Shown here piece after piece: positions 7,631 through 15,691 of a DNA stretch of 37,130 bases (the first letter of the stretch is position 1; each line of letters opens with the position of its first letter). Made by a program: the position numbers and the translations under genes. The notes beneath the pieces were generated by a model, which was given only the letters and a program-made list of their open reading frames with translations, was not told the origin of the DNA and did not search any database. The stretch lies in assembly GCA_021827245.1 (NCBI GenBank), contig JAKAWN010000018.1:1-37130 (forward strand), read 5' to 3'. Source of the stretch: Acidobacteriota bacterium (GTDB lineage: Bacteria; Acidobacteriota; Terriglobia; UBA7540).

Positions 7631-7805
7631 GAAAAACAATACTTTTTGTCTCACATTTTTAATGCCAAACCAGCCGACATCGTATTTTCAACAACTTAAA
7701 ATCTAAATAACAGTCTGAACGGACTGTGTATTTCCTGACCAGCGGTCGAAGCCAGCCGGCCTGCCAAACGAGAAATAGACTAGCACAGTAGCCTGCCGTT
7801 GTCAA

Positions 7806-8082
7806 GGAAATTCGCGCGCGAGCGAATTCCCGCGGAATATTCCTGCGCGACCGGCGTTGGGTGGCAGGGGCACCCCTTGTGGGTGCCTGAGGGCGGGCAC
7901 GAGGCCCGTCCCTACGAAATATAGGGTGCACGGGGCTAGCGCAGATCGCTGGCGTTTGCGATCTGCGACCTCGCGAAGCGAGAGGGTCTGCAGAAGTCCC
8001 GCCTTGAGCCGGCAGAAATTTCCTTCAGGAAACGCAGCCCCCAAAATCGGGCTGCGCCAGCCCCGTTGCCTGCATTGGCAAC
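7806..8082. repeat. Cluster of consecutive hairpin-forming palindromes
   Basis: At least six inverted repeats follow each other: GGAA(A)TTCGC/GCGAATTCC (7806-7830), GGCACCC/GGGTGCC (7869-7887), GGGCGGGC/GCCCGTCCC (about 7890-7912), CGCAGATCGC/GCGATCTGCG (7940-7967), GCAGCCC/GGGCTGC (8034-8055) and GTTGCC/GGCAAC (8065-8082). No convincing gene overlaps them. The GGGCGGGCACGAGGCCCGTCCC unit resembles interspersed repeats common in many draft genomes. The block looks like stacked REP-like elements or a structured RNA. Confidence 0.6.
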
Positions 8083-8120
8083 GCCGTCGTATACTTGCAC
8101 CTTCATGGTAGCCCTGCTTT

Positions 8121-8243
8121 AGCAGGTTGCTGAAGAACCCAGTGCCTGAGCCGTAGCGGCGACCTTAGGTCGCCATGACTTCAGCCTTTTCGATCGGCAT
8201 ATGGCGGCATAAAGCCGCCGCTACACGTTTTTCAGCAACCTAA
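8121..8243 (+). repeat. MITE-like palindromic element, copy upstream of the esterase gene
   Basis: The terminal inverted repeat is AGCAGGTTGCTGAAGAAC at the left end and GTTTTTCAGCAACCT at the right. Inside are two further palindromes, GGCGACCTTAGGTCGCC and GGCGGCATAAAGCCGCC. There is no coding capacity. The element is in the same orientation as the copy at 9485-9612 and the two are clearly homologous along their whole length. Confidence 0.8.
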
Positions 8244-8297
8244 TTAAGAGCGAAATAGTGGCCAGATGATGCGATTGCGAGGGGAGGACGAGATCTT

Positions 8298-9488
8298 ATG
8301 AAACGTATAGATATGGTATTCCTTGTTTTCATGATGGTTGTGGTCACACCTGTCTGGGGCCAAACTGCTCAGCAGCCATCTGCGCCGGCGCAGACCCACC
8401 CAGCCGAAGAAGCGCAGCCGCATCATGTGCGGCGCCGGCAAATCATCATCTCGCCCGAGGTACACCCGGATCGCAGCGTCACCTTCCGTTTTCGCGACCC
8501 CAACGCCAAGGAAGTCCAGCTTGAGCTGGAAGGCTCGGAACGCGTACCCATGGAGAAAGGACCGAATGAAGTGTGGACCGTCACCACCAAGCCATTGGCG
8601 CCGGAATATTACGGTTACTCCTTCATTGCCGATGGCGTGAGTCTGGTTGATCCCTCGAACTCGCTCCTCAAGCCCAATCTGCTGGACGTCACCAGCATGG
8701 TGCTGGTTCCCGGTTCGCCGCCGCCGCCGTGGCAAGTCACTGACGTGCCGCACGGAGTGATTCACCATTATTTCTACCACTCGAATGTGGTGGGCGATAA
8801 CCGAGATTTCTACGTCTACACGCCGCCCGGATATAATCCCAGATCAAGGAAGCGCTATCCTGTCCTTTACCTTCTACATGGCTACAGTGACGACGCAAGC
8901 GCCTGGACCGCCGTGGGCCGGGCCAACTTTATTCTTGATAACCTGATTTCCGAAGGAAAAGCCAAGCCCATGATTGTCGTCATGCCGCTCGGCTATGGCG
9001 CGCCCCAAATTGTCTCGCGCACCGGACCGGGCTTCCGCAGCCAGGACCTTCGCCGGGAAAACGTTACCAAGTTCGGCGAGGCGCTGCTTACGGAAGTAAT
9101 GCCGGCGGTCGAAAAGGACTTCCGCGTAAAGACCGGCCGCAATGACACGGCGATCGCCGGGCTTTCCATGGGCGGAGGAGAATCCCTGCAGGTGGGATTG
9201 AACCACCTCGACCGCTTTGCCTGGGTTGGCTCATTCAGCGGCGCCACGGGCTCCGATTATGCGAAGGATTATCCAAACCTCAGTTCGAAGGATAATTCCA
9301 GGCTGCGGCTGCTTTGGATTGCCTGCGGCAAAGAAGACCCTCTCGTGGGCGAGATGAACCGCAAATTTGAAACCTGGCTCATCTCTCAGAAAATCCAATT
9401 CACGGAAATCTGGACTCCCGGGGTGCACAGTTGGATGGTGTGGCGGGACAATCTTGTCCACTTTGCACCGCTGCTTTTCCAGCGCTAG
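8298..9488 (+). CDS. Exported esterase of the feruloyl/enterochelin-esterase type
   Basis: A 396-residue protein with a signal peptide (hydrophobic residues 6-20, probable cleavage after VWG-Q). An N-terminal immunoglobulin-like domain (about 50-140; VTFRFRDPNAKEVQLELEG) of the type found before such esterases follows. The C-terminal alpha/beta-hydrolase esterase-D domain (about 155-396) has a visible triad: Ser290 in GLSMGGGE, Asp347 in CGKEDPL and His377 in PGVHSW. Members release feruloyl or acetyl groups from plant polysaccharide or hydrolyse siderophore esters; the substrate here is not evident. The ATG has GGGGAGG (8281-8287) upstream. Two same-orientation MITE-like elements flank the gene, and its TAG stop lies inside the terminal repeat of the second. 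Confidence 0.88.
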   Translation: MKRIDMVFLVFMMVVVTPVWGQTAQQPSAPAQTHPAEEAQPHHVRRRQIIISPEVHPDRSVTFRFRDPNAKEVQLELEGSERVPMEKGPNEVWTVTTKPLAPEYYGYSFIADGVSLVDPSNSLLKPNLLDVTSMVLVPGSPPPPWQVTDVPHGVIHHYFYHSNVVGDNRDFYVYTPPGYNPRSRKRYPVLYLLHGYSDDASAWTAVGRANFILDNLISEGKAKPMIVVMPLGYGAPQIVSRTGPGFRSQDLRRENVTKFGEALLTEVMPAVEKDFRVKTGRNDTAIAGLSMGGGESLQVGLNHLDRFAWVGSFSGATGSDYAKDYPNLSSKDNSRLRLLWIACGKEDPLVGEMNRKFETWLISQKIQFTEIWTPGVHSWMVWRDNLVHFAPLLFQR

Positions 9489-9612
9489 CAGGTCAGTGAA
9501 AAACCCATTGCCTGAGCCGTAGCGGCGACTTTACGTCGCCATAAATTCAGCCTTTTCAAACGGTGTGTGGCGGGATAAAGCCGCCGCTACATGTTTTTCA
9601 GCAACCTGCTAG
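9485..9612 (+). repeat. MITE-like palindromic element, copy at the esterase stop codon
   Basis: The ends CTAGCAGGTCAGTGAAAAAC and GTTTTTCAGCAACCTGCTAG are inverted repeats of 20 bases with three mismatches. Internal palindromes GGCGACTTTACGTCGCC and GGCGGGATAAAGCCGCC match the copy at 8121-8243. The esterase stop codon (9486-9488) is part of the left terminal repeat, so the element abuts or trimmed the gene end. It could also act as a bidirectional hairpin at the transcript end. Confidence 0.82.
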
Positions 9613-9788
9613 ACTCCACAGCATGCACCGACCAGCAACCTTCTGATTTTGCTCGCCGTTCAGCCTCGTCGTCCACTGCCTTTGCGTGGCAATGGCCGGC
9701 CGTCCCGCGCTCTAGTGTTTTCCACACCATACTTGCCTTTCCGGTGTATGGAGTTTTATCCCCCTTCTGTAATCAAAACGTCATATTG

Positions 9789-9807
9789 CGTTAATACTTC
9801 CTTAACG
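9789..9807. promoter_or_regulatory. Operator-like inverted repeat upstream of the TonB receptor
   Basis: CGTTAA-N7-TTAACG is a perfect 6+6 dyad of a size suited to a dimeric regulator, in the 476-base region between the upstream repeat and the receptor gene. No regulator gene is nearby and I could not place a convincing promoter beside it. Confidence 0.35.
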
Positions 9808-9895
9808 TGATCCACATATCATCGCAATTCGGGTGGGACAAAGGGGCGTCGTCCCGATTCCGATCAAATGGGCCTAACAAACTACATTTTTATTT

Positions 9896-9931
9896 GCCCG
9901 TAACACCCCCACGGACACTGTGGTTACGGGC
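9896..9931 (+). promoter_or_regulatory. Stable hairpin in the leader of the TonB receptor
   Basis: GCCCGTAAC (9896-9904) pairs perfectly with GTTACGGGC (9923-9931), with CAC/GTG as a possible inner stem. It lies about 160 bases before the receptor start. There is no U-tract, so it is not a terminator. I saw no cobalamin-box or TPP-type consensus, so a known riboswitch class is not supported. Confidence 0.4.
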
Positions 9932-10088
9932 TGAAGTCTCCTGAGCGTCGGGTTGGCAAATACGGACCCAGCTCCTTTGGTTTTTATCCCAACCTTCGAG
10001 CCGGAACGTTGTTGCCGTGTAAGGCGAGGTGGAATCAGCCGCGGGATTTACTCTGCCTATCTTTTAAGTCAATTTGAGGAGGATTCTT

Positions 10089-12704
10089 GTGCATATAAAG
10101 AAACTGATCGGTCTATGCGCGATCGTGATAGCCAGTGCGCTGGTCGCCTGGGGCCAATCAACTTCCAGCGTTCATGGACAGGTGTTGGACCAGTCCGGCG
10201 CCGTAATTCCCGGCGCCACAGTTACCATAACCGACACGACGACCGGGACCACCACGGGTACAACAACCGATGCCCAGGGAACATTTAAGGTGGGCAGCCT
10301 GGCCGCCGGACGCTACGTGGTGACAGTGAAAGAATTGCACTTCCAAACTTTCCGCCAACAAGTTGCTCTGCAGGGCGGGCAGGAGGCCACCGTCCCGGTC
10401 AAAATGATGATCCATGCCGCTGCTGAGTCGGTGAATGTCAGGGCCAGTGCGGTACCGGGTGCTACTCTCCAGCCCTCGCAGGAGCAGATCCTCAAGTCCA
10501 ACCAGACCATCCGGGTGCTGAGCCGGAGAGATATGGACGCGGTCGGACCGCTGGCCGGCGCTCCGGCAATCGTCTCCATGGCACCCGGCGCCAACGTGAT
10601 CAGCTACGGCGGCACCGGACAACAAAAGGCAACCATCGCAATCAATGGGATCAACCAGGGCTGGGGCGGCTATGGCGGTTACACCTACCCCGGTTCGCTC
10701 GGCGTTACGCTTGATGGCATTCCGATCGTAGACGCGGGCAGCGGGTTGTGGCCCTCTGCTTCGCTTCCGCAGAGCAACATGTTCCAAAACACGAGCGTCA
10801 CTTACGGGCCGGGCGATCCCGTAGACCGCTATTACACCAGCGTAGGGGGCTCCATCGAGTTTACGCCTGTGCAGCCCGCCTCGAAGGCGCACATCGACGG
10901 CACCCTGAGCTTTGGCAGTTACAGCCAGAAGAACCTTGAACTCAACATGCTGACCGGCCTCTATCACGGCTGGTCCACGGTGGTTTCCGGCGGCATCGGG
11001 AAAGGCGACAGCTTCCGCACGGCCCAGGACGGATTCGCCAATCCCGGCAAGGACGGAGCAATCTACGCCAAGACGACAAAATCCTTCCAGACGGGCATCT
11101 TCTCTGTCGGCGGGTATTTCGCCAGGGCCGGCGCTTACCGCGCGCAGATCATTCCGACCACGGCGGTGCCGGGCCTTACGGTTCTCGGGCTCGGTGTGCC
11201 GAACGCCCCGGTTTATAGCCAGCAGACGTCGGGCTTCTACAGCACCTTGCCCTTCGACAGCTACGATAAGTACGACGTCAACGAATTGGGCATGCTCTAC
11301 GCGAAGGAAACGTTTCTGCTGAGCAACACTACCGGCGTGCAGAACGATACCTGGTACACGCATGAATTCCGCTTGCACGAGCGGACGAATGACGTCTATG
11401 TTCCGTCCGATGCACAGGCTCAGGAATGGAATGATCCGCACCACAATACGATCGGCGACAGGCTGGTGGTGAGCGAAAACCTTCCCTTCAACAAAGTTTC
11501 GGAGGGCGGCTATTTCGTCCACGATATCTACAATAGCCGCAACAACTTCTTCAATCCCGTCGATGGGGGCAGCGGCCCACAGCAGATTGTGAATGTCGGG
11601 GGCAAGATCCGCTCCTCCTACTTCATCCAGGACAATTTCGCGGCCTTCATTCAGGATGACTTTCACCCCGTCCCCTGGCTGCACATCACCCCCGGCGTGC
11701 GGTTTGACCGCTATGCAACCAACTATTATTCCGGCACGCTCCAGGACTTTACCTTTGCTCCTGGGGTAATCCTCAGCACCCATTGCCCTGAAGACCCGAA
11801 TTTCGTCTCGGTGACCGGCAACACGACCGACCAGGCGGCTTCGTGCGGCAACCACCAGGCCCGCACGGCCGTCGAGCCTTCGATCAACGCTGCGGTCGAG
11901 CCTCTGCCCTGGCTGACGCTCTACGGCGGCTATGTGAAAACATACCGTTCGCCCTCGCTCGGCGGCGGTGGCGGCATCTTCCAGAGCAAGGACGCCAACA
12001 AATACTACATTCTTGCCAGTGGTAGTTACTACCAGGCGGGCTTCAAGGTCCATAAGGCTCAGATCGGACATATGAGGGACGTGCTGTTTGGCGCCGCTTA
12101 CTATCACCTGACTTACTCGAACGAACAATTGTCCGTTGAACTCGGGAACGGCAACGTGATCAACACCAGCGGCAGCTCGAACTATAACGGCGTCAACGCC
12201 TACTTTGACATCAACCCCCTCGCGAACATGCACCTGTTCACCAACCTGAATGGCGAAGGTGCAAGTTACTCGCAGTTCGTGAGCGGGGGCGTCGAGTTTG
12301 CCGGCTTGCCGGTGCCTTATGTGCCTGCGGAAACCTGGAATACCGGTGCTTACTACACCGTTGCGCCTCATGAGCGCACGCTCATCGAGCCTCGATTCTG
12401 GTTCCAATTCACAGGCCCGCAACACATCTTCGACAATTGCGGCCTGGTCAATGGGGCCTGCACCACGGCTGTACCGAGCAAGCAGAACATGCCCTCTTAC
12501 GAAACGGCCAACCTGTCGTTCGATATTCCTGTTGTGAAGCACATCAGCCTAAACCTGAACATGCTCAATCTGCTTAACCAGCACTACAACATCTACGAGT
12601 ACATCTCCTCCGGCGGCTACTATGGCACTTCAACCGCCGGCTACACGTTCGCTTATCCTGGTGAGCCCTTCACCGTCTTCGGCAGTGTCCGCTTCGCCTT
12701 CTGA
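10089..12704 (+). CDS. TonB-dependent receptor with carboxypeptidase-regulatory-like N-terminal domain
   Basis: An outer-membrane receptor of 871 residues. It has a signal peptide (HIKKLIGLCAIVIASALVAWGQ), then a CarboxypepD_reg-like domain (about residues 22-105; VHGQVLDQSGAVIPGATVTI ... YVVTVKELHFQTFRQQV). A plug domain follows (about 130-260; ATIAINGINQGWGG), then a long beta-barrel rich in aromatic and Gly/Asn residues that ends in phenylalanine (FGSVRFAF). The class imports siderophores, cofactors or oligosaccharides using TonB energy; the ligand is unknown. The frame also opens at TTG 10074, but that codon overlaps the GAGGAGG Shine-Dalgarno (10076-10082), so GTG 10089, 6 bases after it, is the better start. 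A strong hairpin follows the stop. Confidence 0.9.
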   Translation: MHIKKLIGLCAIVIASALVAWGQSTSSVHGQVLDQSGAVIPGATVTITDTTTGTTTGTTTDAQGTFKVGSLAAGRYVVTVKELHFQTFRQQVALQGGQEATVPVKMMIHAAAESVNVRASAVPGATLQPSQEQILKSNQTIRVLSRRDMDAVGPLAGAPAIVSMAPGANVISYGGTGQQKATIAINGINQGWGGYGGYTYPGSLGVTLDGIPIVDAGSGLWPSASLPQSNMFQNTSVTYGPGDPVDRYYTSVGGSIEFTPVQPASKAHIDGTLSFGSYSQKNLELNMLTGLYHGWSTVVSGGIGKGDSFRTAQDGFANPGKDGAIYAKTTKSFQTGIFSVGGYFARAGAYRAQIIPTTAVPGLTVLGLGVPNAPVYSQQTSGFYSTLPFDSYDKYDVNELGMLYAKETFLLSNTTGVQNDTWYTHEFRLHERTNDVYVPSDAQAQEWNDPHHNTIGDRLVVSENLPFNKVSEGGYFVHDIYNSRNNFFNPVDGGSGPQQIVNVGGKIRSSYFIQDNFAAFIQDDFHPVPWLHITPGVRFDRYATNYYSGTLQDFTFAPGVILSTHCPEDPNFVSVTGNTTDQAASCGNHQARTAVEPSINAAVEPLPWLTLYGGYVKTYRSPSLGGGGGIFQSKDANKYYILASGSYYQAGFKVHKAQIGHMRDVLFGAAYYHLTYSNEQLSVELGNGNVINTSGSSNYNGVNAYFDINPLANMHLFTNLNGEGASYSQFVSGGVEFAGLPVPYVPAETWNTGAYYTVAPHERTLIEPRFWFQFTGPQHIFDNCGLVNGACTTAVPSKQNMPSYETANLSFDIPVVKHISLNLNMLNLLNQHYNIYEYISSGGYYGTSTAGYTFAYPGEPFTVFGSVRFAF

Positions 12705-12736
12705 CCGGCTCGGACGGAAAACAACCCATCGACACG

Positions 12737-12769
12737 AACGCCGCGGGATCGCAACGATACCGCGGCGTT
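12737..12769 (+). terminator. Hairpin terminator after the TonB receptor
   Basis: AACGCCGCGG (12737-12746) pairs perfectly with CCGCGGCGTT (12760-12769), and the loop contains a further ATCG/CGAT stem. It lies 33 bases after the receptor stop, in the gap where the HAD gene converges from the other side. The T-run is only three long, so efficiency is uncertain; it may serve both strands. Confidence 0.7.
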
Positions 12770-12853
12770 TCTGCATTAATAACCCGAATGATCAGCACCA
12801 GGTCTGCAGCGCTGCACTGTGCCGGGCATAAAGCCTGGTGCCACGTGCCGCCT

Positions 12854-13570
12854 TCAAAGGCAAGGCGCTCCCACCAGCGTGTTCAATTCAGACAGCGATG
12901 TGATGCGGGGGCATGCGGCGTCCGGGTAGGCGCCAACGCGGTCCAAAAGAATTCCACGAAGGCCCGCCAACTGCGCGCCGCCAATATCCGTCGCGTAAGT
13001 GTCGCCAACGTAAAGCGCCTCCTGCGGCTTCATTCCGGCGCGTTCCAGAGCGATCTCAAAAATCTCGGGATGGGGCTTCTCGACGCCCACAATCGAGGAG
13101 TCAATCACAAATTCCAGATAGTCACGCAGCCCTGCCCGCCGGAGCTCGCCTTCGACACTACCGTCGGAATTCGAAATGACAGCGAGAAAGAATCCTGCCG
13201 ACTTCAGGTTGGCGAGAACCGGGATGGTCTCCGGCAGAACCTTCGACCAGGTGTGAATGTCCCGAAATCTTTCCATTACTACCTCAATCGCAACCGGGCG
13301 CGTCTTCTCCGGCGCGTCAATCTGTTCCGCGAGTGCGTTGAGGTATTTTTCCCAATAGACACCGTTGCTTGCCCGCGGAATGCGCCCCTCTCGAATTTGC
13401 GGCCAGAGCACTTCGTCCAGTTTCTTCTTCCCCGCACGCTCCGCCTGGTGAAACTGCTCGGCACTGGCACGGAATCCAGCCTTTTCGAGGTCCTGGATCA
13501 GCACATCAAGCTGTGGAAAAAGCAGGGTGTTTCCTGCATCAAGGAAAATTGCACGCAGCGAGGTGGTCAT
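12854..13570 (-). CDS. HAD-superfamily hydrolase
   Basis: A 238-residue HAD-IA-type protein. Motif I is D11-A-G-N-T, motif II VISNSDG, motif III GVEKPHPEIF and motif IV YVGDTYATDI. The helical cap lies between about residues 17 and 95. In motif I the position two after the nucleophile Asp11 is Gly13 rather than the usual acid/base Asp, a variant seen in dehalogenase-like and some other HAD branches. Phosphatase activity is therefore less certain. It follows the adenosine-deaminase-family gene by 29 bases on the same strand, so a role in nucleotide or sugar-phosphate salvage is possible. The substrate is unknown. Confidence 0.88.
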   Translation of the reverse strand: MTTSLRAIFLDAGNTLLFPQLDVLIQDLEKAGFRASAEQFHQAERAGKKKLDEVLWPQIREGRIPRASNGVYWEKYLNALAEQIDAPEKTRPVAIEVVMERFRDIHTWSKVLPETIPVLANLKSAGFFLAVISNSDGSVEGELRRAGLRDYLEFVIDSSIVGVEKPHPEIFEIALERAGMKPQEALYVGDTYATDIGGAQLAGLRGILLDRVGAYPDAACPRITSLSELNTLVGAPCL

Positions 13571-13599
13571 TCAGGTTATGTTCCTTTTGCAGGCCAGTG

Positions 13600-14640
13600 T
13601 CACGCGAGTCCTGAAGCTACGCCCGCCAAGGCCAGGTGAATTTGCGCCAGAAGAAGTTTTTTATCATCCTCCGGCAGGAAAGCGGCTCGCACGGCATTCC
13701 CGCAGAGTGCGGCCACCTGCTCATCCGAGAGCGAAAATTCGCTGGCAGTTCTTACGAGCTCATGCTCGATGGAAGTTCCAAACAAGGCCGGATCATCCGA
13801 GTTGATCGTCATGATTACGCCGGCTTCCCAAAAAGTTGGTAGTGGATATTCGCGAAACTCCCGAATCAATCCCATAGCGACGTTGCTTCCGGGGCAGGCC
13901 TCCAGCGGAATTTCATGATCGCGAAGCAGAGCGCACACGCCGGGGTCGCGCGCCGCGCTCAAGCCATGACCAATGCGCTCCACTTGTAACATCTCAACCG
14001 CCTGGCGCACACTTTCGGCCCCTACGGTTTCTCCGGCATGAGCAAGGGTGTGGAGGCCGCAGTCACGGGCCTCACGATAAACATCGGCAAAGAGGCTTGA
14101 TGGCCCGCGCTCCTCGTCGCCTCCCAACCCGAACGCTACGACACCCGCCGAACTGTACCGGCTTGCCCACTTCAATACCTCGCGGGCATGGTCCGGGCCA
14201 AAATGACGAATGGCGTCGAAAATCCAATTGACGTGCATGCCCAGGCGCGCTTCCGCCTCGAGCGCGGCGGCCCGAACGGCTTGAAACACGAGGTCTAGCG
14301 GCTGCTTCTTCCAAAGAACTACGCCTGCGGAAAGCGTGATCTCCGCATACTTCACGTTCTGGGCCGCCAGCCACTCCATCAACCGGACGGTTGCCAGCGC
14401 GTAATCTTCCGGAGTTTCAAGCATCAGAGCCGCAAACTTGAACGCCTCAGCAAATTCCGTGAACGTCGAATATCGAAATCCGCGCTGCTGGCGCTCAAGA
14501 ATCCATTGCTCGACTTCGCTTTCTTTGCGGCCTTTACCATGCGAGAGGTCGCGCAGCGTGTTGGGCTGGAGACTTCCCTCGAGGTGAAGATGGAGTTCCA
14601 CCTTGGGGAGTCTCGCAATAAGTTTCTCAGAGAGCGGCAT
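13600..14640 (-). CDS. Adenosine/adenine deaminase family protein
   Basis: A 346-residue metal-dependent deaminase with the family motifs in order: VELHLHLEGSL (His17 and His19 as metal ligands), LAHAGE (His ligand and catalytic Glu), RIGHGLSAA (catalytic His) and NSDDPALFGT (Asp ligand). Members deaminate adenosine, adenine, N6-methyl-AMP or aminodeoxyfutalosine. The LHLEGS form of motif one is common in the adenine/aminofutalosine-type branch, so calling it adenosine deaminase proper would be too precise. AAGGA lies 8 bases before the ATG. It is the first gene of a probable pair with the HAD hydrolase. Confidence 0.88.
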   Translation of the reverse strand: MPLSEKLIARLPKVELHLHLEGSLQPNTLRDLSHGKGRKESEVEQWILERQQRGFRYSTFTEFAEAFKFAALMLETPEDYALATVRLMEWLAAQNVKYAEITLSAGVVLWKKQPLDLVFQAVRAAALEAEARLGMHVNWIFDAIRHFGPDHAREVLKWASRYSSAGVVAFGLGGDEERGPSSLFADVYREARDCGLHTLAHAGETVGAESVRQAVEMLQVERIGHGLSAARDPGVCALLRDHEIPLEACPGSNVAMGLIREFREYPLPTFWEAGVIMTINSDDPALFGTSIEHELVRTASEFSLSDEQVAALCGNAVRAAFLPEDDKKLLLAQIHLALAGVASGLA

Positions 14641-14716
14641 CGTGAGAATCCTTGAAGGTCAGCCTGATTGTTTCCTTAGATGCCCCGTCCCACACGGAAA
14701 GGTGCAACGGGTGTGT

Positions 14717-15691
14717 TTATTGCCGCGGCAATTCAGGACGACCGGCGTTAAGCCACGCACTGTACCAGTAAGAACCGATATCATGCGCAGCCTCGCTAAT
14801 CTCCTTCATTACCGTCGACCCCACGCTTGAATAGAACCGGTCAAAATAATCGTCGGTATAGCCCGGCTGGGCGCCAAGGGCCTGAACGTCGGCCAGGATA
14901 ATCTGGTCAACCCAGGTATGCGATTCCAGAATCATCTGGAAGGCGTACTCGGTGGGATCGTTCACTTTCGAGGCACTGTCAGGACGGAACATGAAAAAGT
15001 GGGAATAGCGCTCGACAAGGTCAGTCCCAAAGCGCGTCTCGAGTCCGTCCTGGCCTGTAAGCTGCCCGTTATAATTCTGCGTTGTATGCAGGGGGTCATG
15101 AGCGTCCGCGACGTAAAATGCGAGCGCCGCCCCATCCAGCTTGACCTCTTGCCAGTCACGTCTCCTGAAAGCATTGGTCAGCTTCAGGCTGTATTCTCCA
15201 ATTTGCCAGGGGAGCACCCCGTTGCGAGTGATGTGCTTCAACCCGTATTTACTGACGGCAGCCTTGTAAGAGTGCGGAAGATCGCGATAGGGAAACATGC
15301 CGTACTTGTTGAGAAAAATGTAGTGCCGCATCCGCTCGTAACGATCCTTTTTCATCCATTTGTCAGGGTCGTTGGCATGGTCAAGAATAAAGGTGCGGTT
15401 CGACTGGAAGTAGTTGCGCAAATTCTGTGGCAGGGTGCCGATCGCCCAGTCGTCGGCCAGTCGATGGGCCTGAGGACCCCACGCGTAGGCAGAGGGGGGT
15501 GCTGGGACCGCGACAACGGCGAGCCCAACAAGCATCGAGAGAACCCAAACACAGTCCTTTTGACGGAAAGGAATGAATCCCGAGGATGCGTGTTCGGTGT
15601 TCGTCCAGCTTGGGCTTCGCGACATCGGTGGCACAACCATCACCATTTTACAGCATGCGCGGCTTTTTTCGCCTTTCTCAGTGTTCGCCAA
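14717..15691 (-). CDS. Exported S1/P1-type nuclease or zinc phospholipase C
   Basis: A secreted enzyme with a hydrophobic signal ending SAYA, so the mature protein would begin Trp-Gly-Pro-Gln-Ala-His. The N-terminal Trp and this His are zinc ligands in the family. Further ligand-type motifs are DPDKWM, MRHYIFLN and VADAHDPLHTTQNYNGQLTG. The fold is shared by S1/P1 nucleases and bacterial zinc phospholipase C; the NYNGQLTG stretch leans towards the latter. The open frame extends to TTG 15691, overlapping the permease stop by 14 bases. ATG 15646 or a later Met is also possible, and the signal-peptide n-region is unusually long with either upstream start. Substrate uncertain. Confidence 0.75.
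   Translation of the reverse strand: MANTEKGEKSRACCKMVMVVPPMSRSPSWTNTEHASSGFIPFRQKDCVWVLSMLVGLAVVAVPAPPSAYAWGPQAHRLADDWAIGTLPQNLRNYFQSNRTFILDHANDPDKWMKKDRYERMRHYIFLNKYGMFPYRDLPHSYKAAVSKYGLKHITRNGVLPWQIGEYSLKLTNAFRRRDWQEVKLDGAALAFYVADAHDPLHTTQNYNGQLTGQDGLETRFGTDLVERYSHFFMFRPDSASKVNDPTEYAFQMILESHTWVDQIILADVQALGAQPGYTDDYFDRFYSSVGSTVMKEISEAAHDIGSYWYSAWLNAGRPELPRQ

Noticed and set aside
9896..10088. Cobalamin riboswitch before the TonB receptor
   Set aside because: No B12-box consensus was found and the hairpin does not fit the class.
10158..12542. Long antisense open frame (794 codons) opposite the TonB receptor
   Set aside because: It lies wholly within the receptor gene, has a biased composition typical of a shadow frame, and has no domain or ribosome site I could support.
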